From NCBI GenBank assembly GCA_003225315.1, contig QHZD01000006.1:1-46347 (forward strand): a stretch of 46,347 nt of DNA. Reading direction: 5' to 3'. Source of the DNA: Acidobacteriota bacterium. Its GTDB lineage: Bacteria; Acidobacteriota; Terriglobia; Acidiferrales; UBA7541. Below are positions 43,803 through 46,347 of this stretch, piece after piece. The notes under the pieces are model-generated. The model saw nothing but the letters and a program-made list of their open reading frames with translations, was not told the DNA's origin and made no database searches. Each line of letters opens with the position of its first letter. The stretch's first letter is position 1. A program made the translations under genes and the position numbers.

Positions 43803-43812
43803 CCTAGACTCT

Positions 43813-44574
43813 TCACGATTCTTTCGCTGGCTGGAAGGCGCCCGGGGGCGGCCAGCCAGGATTCACATACGCAAAATAGAGCGCGTCGAGTTGCGCCCAT
43901 AGAATGTCGCATTTGGCGCGGAGGGCGGCGTGCGCCAAATCCTGCTGCTCGCGGGTGCGCGCGTGTTTGACGACCCAGGCGAGCGCGAAGTCGGCGTCTT
44001 CGGGAGCCTGCGTGAGGCGGCCAGTGAAATAATCGAGGCCGCCAGAAAGCCAAGGATAGTGTTCGCGTAGACGATCCATGCGCAGGACGATCAATTTTTT
44101 TGAGAATAATTCGGTGAGGGAAGAAGCGACGGCTTCGAGATGAGAATGGGTGGATACGAAATCAACGTAGGCTTGCACGGCGAAACGAGTCGCGGGAAGA
44201 ATGCCGTCGCCGCGGAGCGCGTGCTCGCGGGACAGGCCGGTAGCTTCGACAAGTCGCAGCCATTTTTCAATGCCGCCCGGCTCGGTACCGTCGCCATCAT
44301 GATCGAGGATGCGTTTGCGCCAAGCGAGGCGAAAGTCAGGATCTTCGCTGCGGGCCAGAATCGCCGCGTCTTTGATGGGTATTCTGCTTTGATAATAGTA
44401 GCGGTTCAATGCCCACGCCTGAAGCTGGCCGCGCGTGAGCTTGCCTTCGTGCATGAGCAAGTGAAACGGATGTTTATGGTGATAGCGCTCATCGCCAATG
44501 ACGTGAAAGCCGGCGATGAACGCGGCTTCCGAGAGCAACGGCTCTTCGCGCGAAGTTTGGATAGATGGAGTCAC
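43813..44574 (-). CDS. pqqC: Pyrroloquinoline-quinone synthase PqqC
   Basis: A 253-residue heme-oxygenase-fold oxidase that carries out the final ring closure and oxidation to PQQ. YHHKHPFHLLMHEGKLTRGQLQAWALNRYYYQ is the core with the substrate-contacting His/Tyr/Arg residues, written here in three parts: YHHKHPFHLLMHEG, KLTRGQLQAWALN, RYYYQSRIPIKD. The start overlaps the stop of pqqB by 4 bp. Length normal. Confidence 0.97.
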   Translation of the reverse strand: MTPSIQTSREEPLLSEAAFIAGFHVIGDERYHHKHPFHLLMHEGKLTRGQLQAWALNRYYYQSRIPIKDAAILARSEDPDFRLAWRKRILDHDGDGTEPGGIEKWLRLVEATGLSREHALRGDGILPATRFAVQAYVDFVSTHSHLEAVASSLTELFSKKLIVLRMDRLREHYPWLSGGLDYFTGRLTQAPEDADFALAWVVKHARTREQQDLAHAALRAKCDILWAQLDALYFAYVNPGWPPPGAFQPAKES

Positions 44575-45503
44575 AGGTTGAACTCCATCCCATCATAGGC
44601 GATTTCCCATCCGGCTTCACGCACCGCGCGGTGTTCTGGGCTCTCTTCGTTCAATATCGGATTCGTATTGTTGATGTGAATGAGGACACGCTTGGTCTTC
44701 CCGAGGCGGAAAGGCAGCCTGAGCATGCCGCGCTCACCCCAGAGCGGAAGATGCCCCATATCGCGCGCAGTTTTGCGGCTACGCTTGGCTTGAATCAGCT
44801 CGTCGTCTTTCCAGAATGTGCCGTCGAGGAGAGCCAGATCACTCTCATCCACGGAGTGCTGGGAGCTTTCTCCCAGGCCGGGAACGCTCGGCGCGTAGAA
44901 GAATCTCTTGTCTTTCTGGACGAGTTGCAGACCAATGACCGCTTCTTCCGGAGGAAAATTCCGTTTTAGCGAATCACTCACGTAGTCCGGAAAGCTACCG
45001 AGAAGAGGCACCGCTTTGCAAAAGAGGCCGTCTTTTGCTCCAGGTGAAGATGGCGGGGCAAGGGGAATGATACGACCCAGTGACAGAGTCTCCCATTGCA
45101 CCGGCGGACTCGAACGGCTGAGCACTCGGAAGAGGCTATTTTCTTCCGTGAGCGCACGACGCACAGACAATGTCGAATAAATGCGCAGTGGCTGAAACTC
45201 GCGAAGATGGAGCAAGCCCATCACCGAGTCCACGTCGGCGCTGGTGAGCAGAATGGTGGAAATCGGTGAACTTGCGGGAGAGGCCTTGACCGACAACTCG
45301 GGAGTCGCAAGGATTTGCTGACGGAGATCTGGAGAAGCGTTGAGAAGAAACCAGCGTGACGAGTCGGGAGAAACCGCGATCTGAGCCTGAGTGCGTGGAC
45401 GAACCTTGACGCTGCCACCGCGGAGGCCGCTACAGTTTGTACAGCCACAATTCCATTGGGGAAAACCGCCCCCGGCTGCGGAGCCGAGGACTTTTACGCG
45501 CAT
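44571..45503 (-). CDS. pqqB: PQQ biosynthesis hydroxylase PqqB
   Basis: A 310-residue metallo-beta-lactamase-fold protein. The N-terminus VLGSAAGGGFPQWNCGCTNC is characteristic of PqqB, which hydroxylates the Tyr ring of the cyclised peptide. It starts 43 bp after pqqA and overlaps pqqC by 4 bp. Length and order match the family. Confidence 0.97.
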   Translation of the reverse strand: MRVKVLGSAAGGGFPQWNCGCTNCSGLRGGSVKVRPRTQAQIAVSPDSSRWFLLNASPDLRQQILATPELSVKASPASSPISTILLTSADVDSVMGLLHLREFQPLRIYSTLSVRRALTEENSLFRVLSRSSPPVQWETLSLGRIIPLAPPSSPGAKDGLFCKAVPLLGSFPDYVSDSLKRNFPPEEAVIGLQLVQKDKRFFYAPSVPGLGESSQHSVDESDLALLDGTFWKDDELIQAKRSRKTARDMGHLPLWGERGMLRLPFRLGKTKRVLIHINNTNPILNEESPEHRAVREAGWEIAYDGMEFNL

Positions 45504-45545
45504 TCCTGCTCGATTGCCACTGACCGCTTCCTGCGGCCAGGAGGA

Positions 45546-45623
45546 TTAGAGCTCAGCGTTGGCGTACGAACTGACTTCACAGTTGAGGTTGATCTCTTCG
45601 TGCTGAGGGGCTACCCATTCCAT
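45546..45623 (-). CDS. pqqA: PQQ precursor peptide PqqA (25 residues)
   Basis: A 25-residue peptide gene that starts MEWVAPQHEEINL and ends EVSSYANAEL. Glu16 and Tyr20 keep the ExxxY spacing of all PqqA precursors, whose cross-linked Glu-Tyr become PQQ. AGGAG lies 8 bp upstream of the ATG, and pqqB follows at 43 bp, as expected. A long in-frame open stretch runs upstream to about 45980, but it lacks any family resemblance and crosses the mraZ promoter, so it is not the gene. It is easy to miss because of its length. Confidence 0.95.
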   Translation of the reverse strand: MEWVAPQHEEINLNCEVSSYANAEL

Positions 45624-45880
45624 GGTTGAGGCTCCTAGGCGGATCTGAAACTCTACGACCCCTGGTAGATTAGCATGAGTCAGTTTCAATTCAAATAAGG
45701 ATTTCGAGGCAGCAGAATCAGGGTCGAAGCCTTGGCGCGGAGAGGCAAAGATAGCAACCGCTAAATGTAGCGAGCAAACTTTCGCAAGACCACAGCCTGT
45801 GGCGTCAAAATCGGAGGCCGTCTGAGAGAGATAATTTGCACAACTCGCCTTAAAAAAACTTTCAGAAAACGAATTTTTCC
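45624..45880. other. Intergenic region between pqqA and the mraZ promoter
   Basis: I see no gene or RNA here. On the minus strand TTGAAT (-35-like) and TAATCT (-10-like), 16 bp apart, lie about 60-85 bp before the pqqA start and could be a weak promoter, but the match is poor. Confidence 0.3.
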
Positions 45881-45882
45881 TC

Positions 45883-45910
45883 TTGACAAGCAGGAAAAGC
45901 GGCGTAGGAT
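45883..45910 (+). promoter_or_regulatory. Promoter of mraZ (dcw cluster)
   Basis: A perfect TTGACA (45883-45888) and TAGGAT (45905-45910) are 16 bp apart, about 255 bp upstream of mraZ. The GTGGG boxes begin at the end of the -10 element, so MraZ bound there would block initiation. Confidence 0.8.
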
Positions 45911-45955
45911 GTGGGCAAAAGTGGTTAGATGTGGGCAGAAGTAGGGCAAAGTAGT
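45911..45955 (+). promoter_or_regulatory. Tandem GTGGG boxes, putative MraZ operator
   Basis: At exact 10-bp steps lie GTGGGC (45911), GTGGTT (45921), GTGGGC (45931), GTAGGG (45941) and GTAGTC (45951). The known MraZ site consists of several TGGGN direct repeats separated by 5 bp, i.e. 10-bp periodicity on one DNA face. Further GTGGC and GTGGGC copies lie at 46001 and 46010. Autoregulation of the dcw cluster is the expected role. Confidence 0.85.
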
Positions 45956-46055
45956 CAGCAGCAGGGTACTTTAAGAACAAAAAGACAGGTTCCCAGATCT
46001 GTGGCGAAAGTGGGCATTTTTGGCCATTCTAGACCAGATTTTGGTGTCTGACACC

Positions 46056-46163
46056 GGGAAAAACGGCGTCAACATCTTCTTGGGCAGCCGCAAGACGGTC
46101 AAGGTTTTGGGTGGCCGTAAAACGGTCGACATTTCAGGCAGCCGTAGGACGGCTGACAGCGGG
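46056..46163 (+). repeat. 27-nt tandem repeat in the mraZ leader
   Basis: Three imperfect copies of 27 nt (46083-46109, 46110-46136, 46137-46163), with a weaker fourth before them (46056-46082), end 4 bp before mraZ. Each contains GCCGY-NNN-ACGGY and can form a short hairpin; copies 2 and 3 pair six and seven bases. In frame they read as G-S-R-K-T-V-like nine-residue repeats. Confidence 0.7.
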
Positions 46164-46167
46164 GCGC

Positions 46168-46347
46168 ATGAAGCTGCGGGGCAACTGTCCGGCGAAGGTG
46201 GACGAGAAGGGTCGGTTGAAGATACCCGCCGTGTTTCTCGACGAATTGAAGGAGTACGGGAACCAGTTTTATATCACCAGCACGACCGGCGAAACGGCCA
46301 GGATTTATCCCATGAAGGTTTGGTCGGAAATTGAAGACAAGCTGGCG
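46168..46347 (+). CDS. mraZ: Transcriptional regulator MraZ (partial, runs off the window)
   Basis: The first 60 codons of MraZ run to the window edge. [20 protein letters not shown] matches the family N-terminus, whose DxKGRxxxP core forms part of the DNA-binding double AbrB-like domain, and [18 protein letters not shown] continues it. MraZ binds the tandem boxes upstream and represses the division and cell wall cluster. The ATG at 46168 fits the family start. A plus-strand frame from TTG 46020 overlaps it in another phase and is not used. Confidence 0.9.
   Translation, partial: MKLRGNCPAKVDEKGRLKIPAVFLDELKEYGNQFYITSTTGETARIYPMKVWSEIEDKLA

Noticed and set aside
45624-45980. N-terminal extension of the pqqA frame (144 codons in all)
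   Set aside because: No resemblance to any PqqA; it crosses the mraZ promoter and operator. The last 25 codons alone match the family and have a ribosome site.
46020-46334. Plus-strand frame from TTG over the mraZ leader
   Set aside because: It overlaps mraZ in another phase and has no ATG or clear ribosome site. The repeats in it are reported as a finding instead.

Overview
The window looks like a chromosomal segment of a member of the Acidobacteriota (Terriglobia-like). This is inferred from gene content and style: moderately high GC, frequent GTG and TTG starts, a pqqABCDE operon, a stand-alone MlaF-like ATPase, DUF3106 and TgpA/DUF58/MoxR genes, short hairpin repeats between genes, and an mraZ promoter with tandem GTGGG boxes. 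No phage, insertion sequence, CRISPR array or rRNA was seen. The window is mostly housekeeping genes with a few accessory ones.

Layout: 1-1.2 kb holds a PilZ protein and a HicB/HicA toxin-antitoxin pair. 1.2-6.7 kb (minus) holds a Tat-exported Gfo/Idh/MocA oxidoreductase, a PiT phosphate transporter with its DUF47 partner, and groES-groEL with a CIRCE operator and terminator. 6.9-13.2 kb (plus) holds a membrane histidine kinase, an NtrC-type regulator, mobA, an MlaF-like ATPase and an APC permease. 13.2-18.0 kb holds ribE, a zinc alcohol dehydrogenase, ribD, a small protein resembling EF-Tu domain II, ftsY and an ExbD/TolR-like gene. 18.0-19.8 kb is a Cache-HAMP-HD-GYP c-di-GMP phosphodiesterase.

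19.9-25.9 kb (minus) is a tightly packed run yacG-pgpA-NHL-hypothetical-cinA-thpR-plsY-gpsA, with three genes of glycerophospholipid synthesis. 26.0-33.6 kb (minus) holds rimO, then tgpA-mutY-DUF58-moxR. A tRNA-Val(CAC), a DUF4149 membrane protein, an AlkA-like glycosylase, a frameshifted ferric-reductase-like membrane gene and a small zinc-ribbon protein follow. 37.0-42.3 kb (plus) holds ychF, a ZIP transporter, an ECF sigma/anti-sigma/DUF3106 cluster and an EntS-like MFS exporter. 42.3-45.6 kb (minus) is pqqABCDE, including the 25-residue PqqA peptide gene. The right edge is the start of mraZ, the usual first gene of the division and cell wall (dcw) cluster, with a strong promoter, a 10-bp-periodic operator and an unusual 27-nt tandem repeat in its leader.

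The least expected items are the free-standing EF-Tu-domain-II-like barrel between ftsY and ribD, the mraZ leader repeats, the non-canonical signature motif of the MlaF-like ATPase, the frameshift in the ferric-reductase-like gene, and several families of short dispersed repeats. I found no convincing wholly new multi-gene system.
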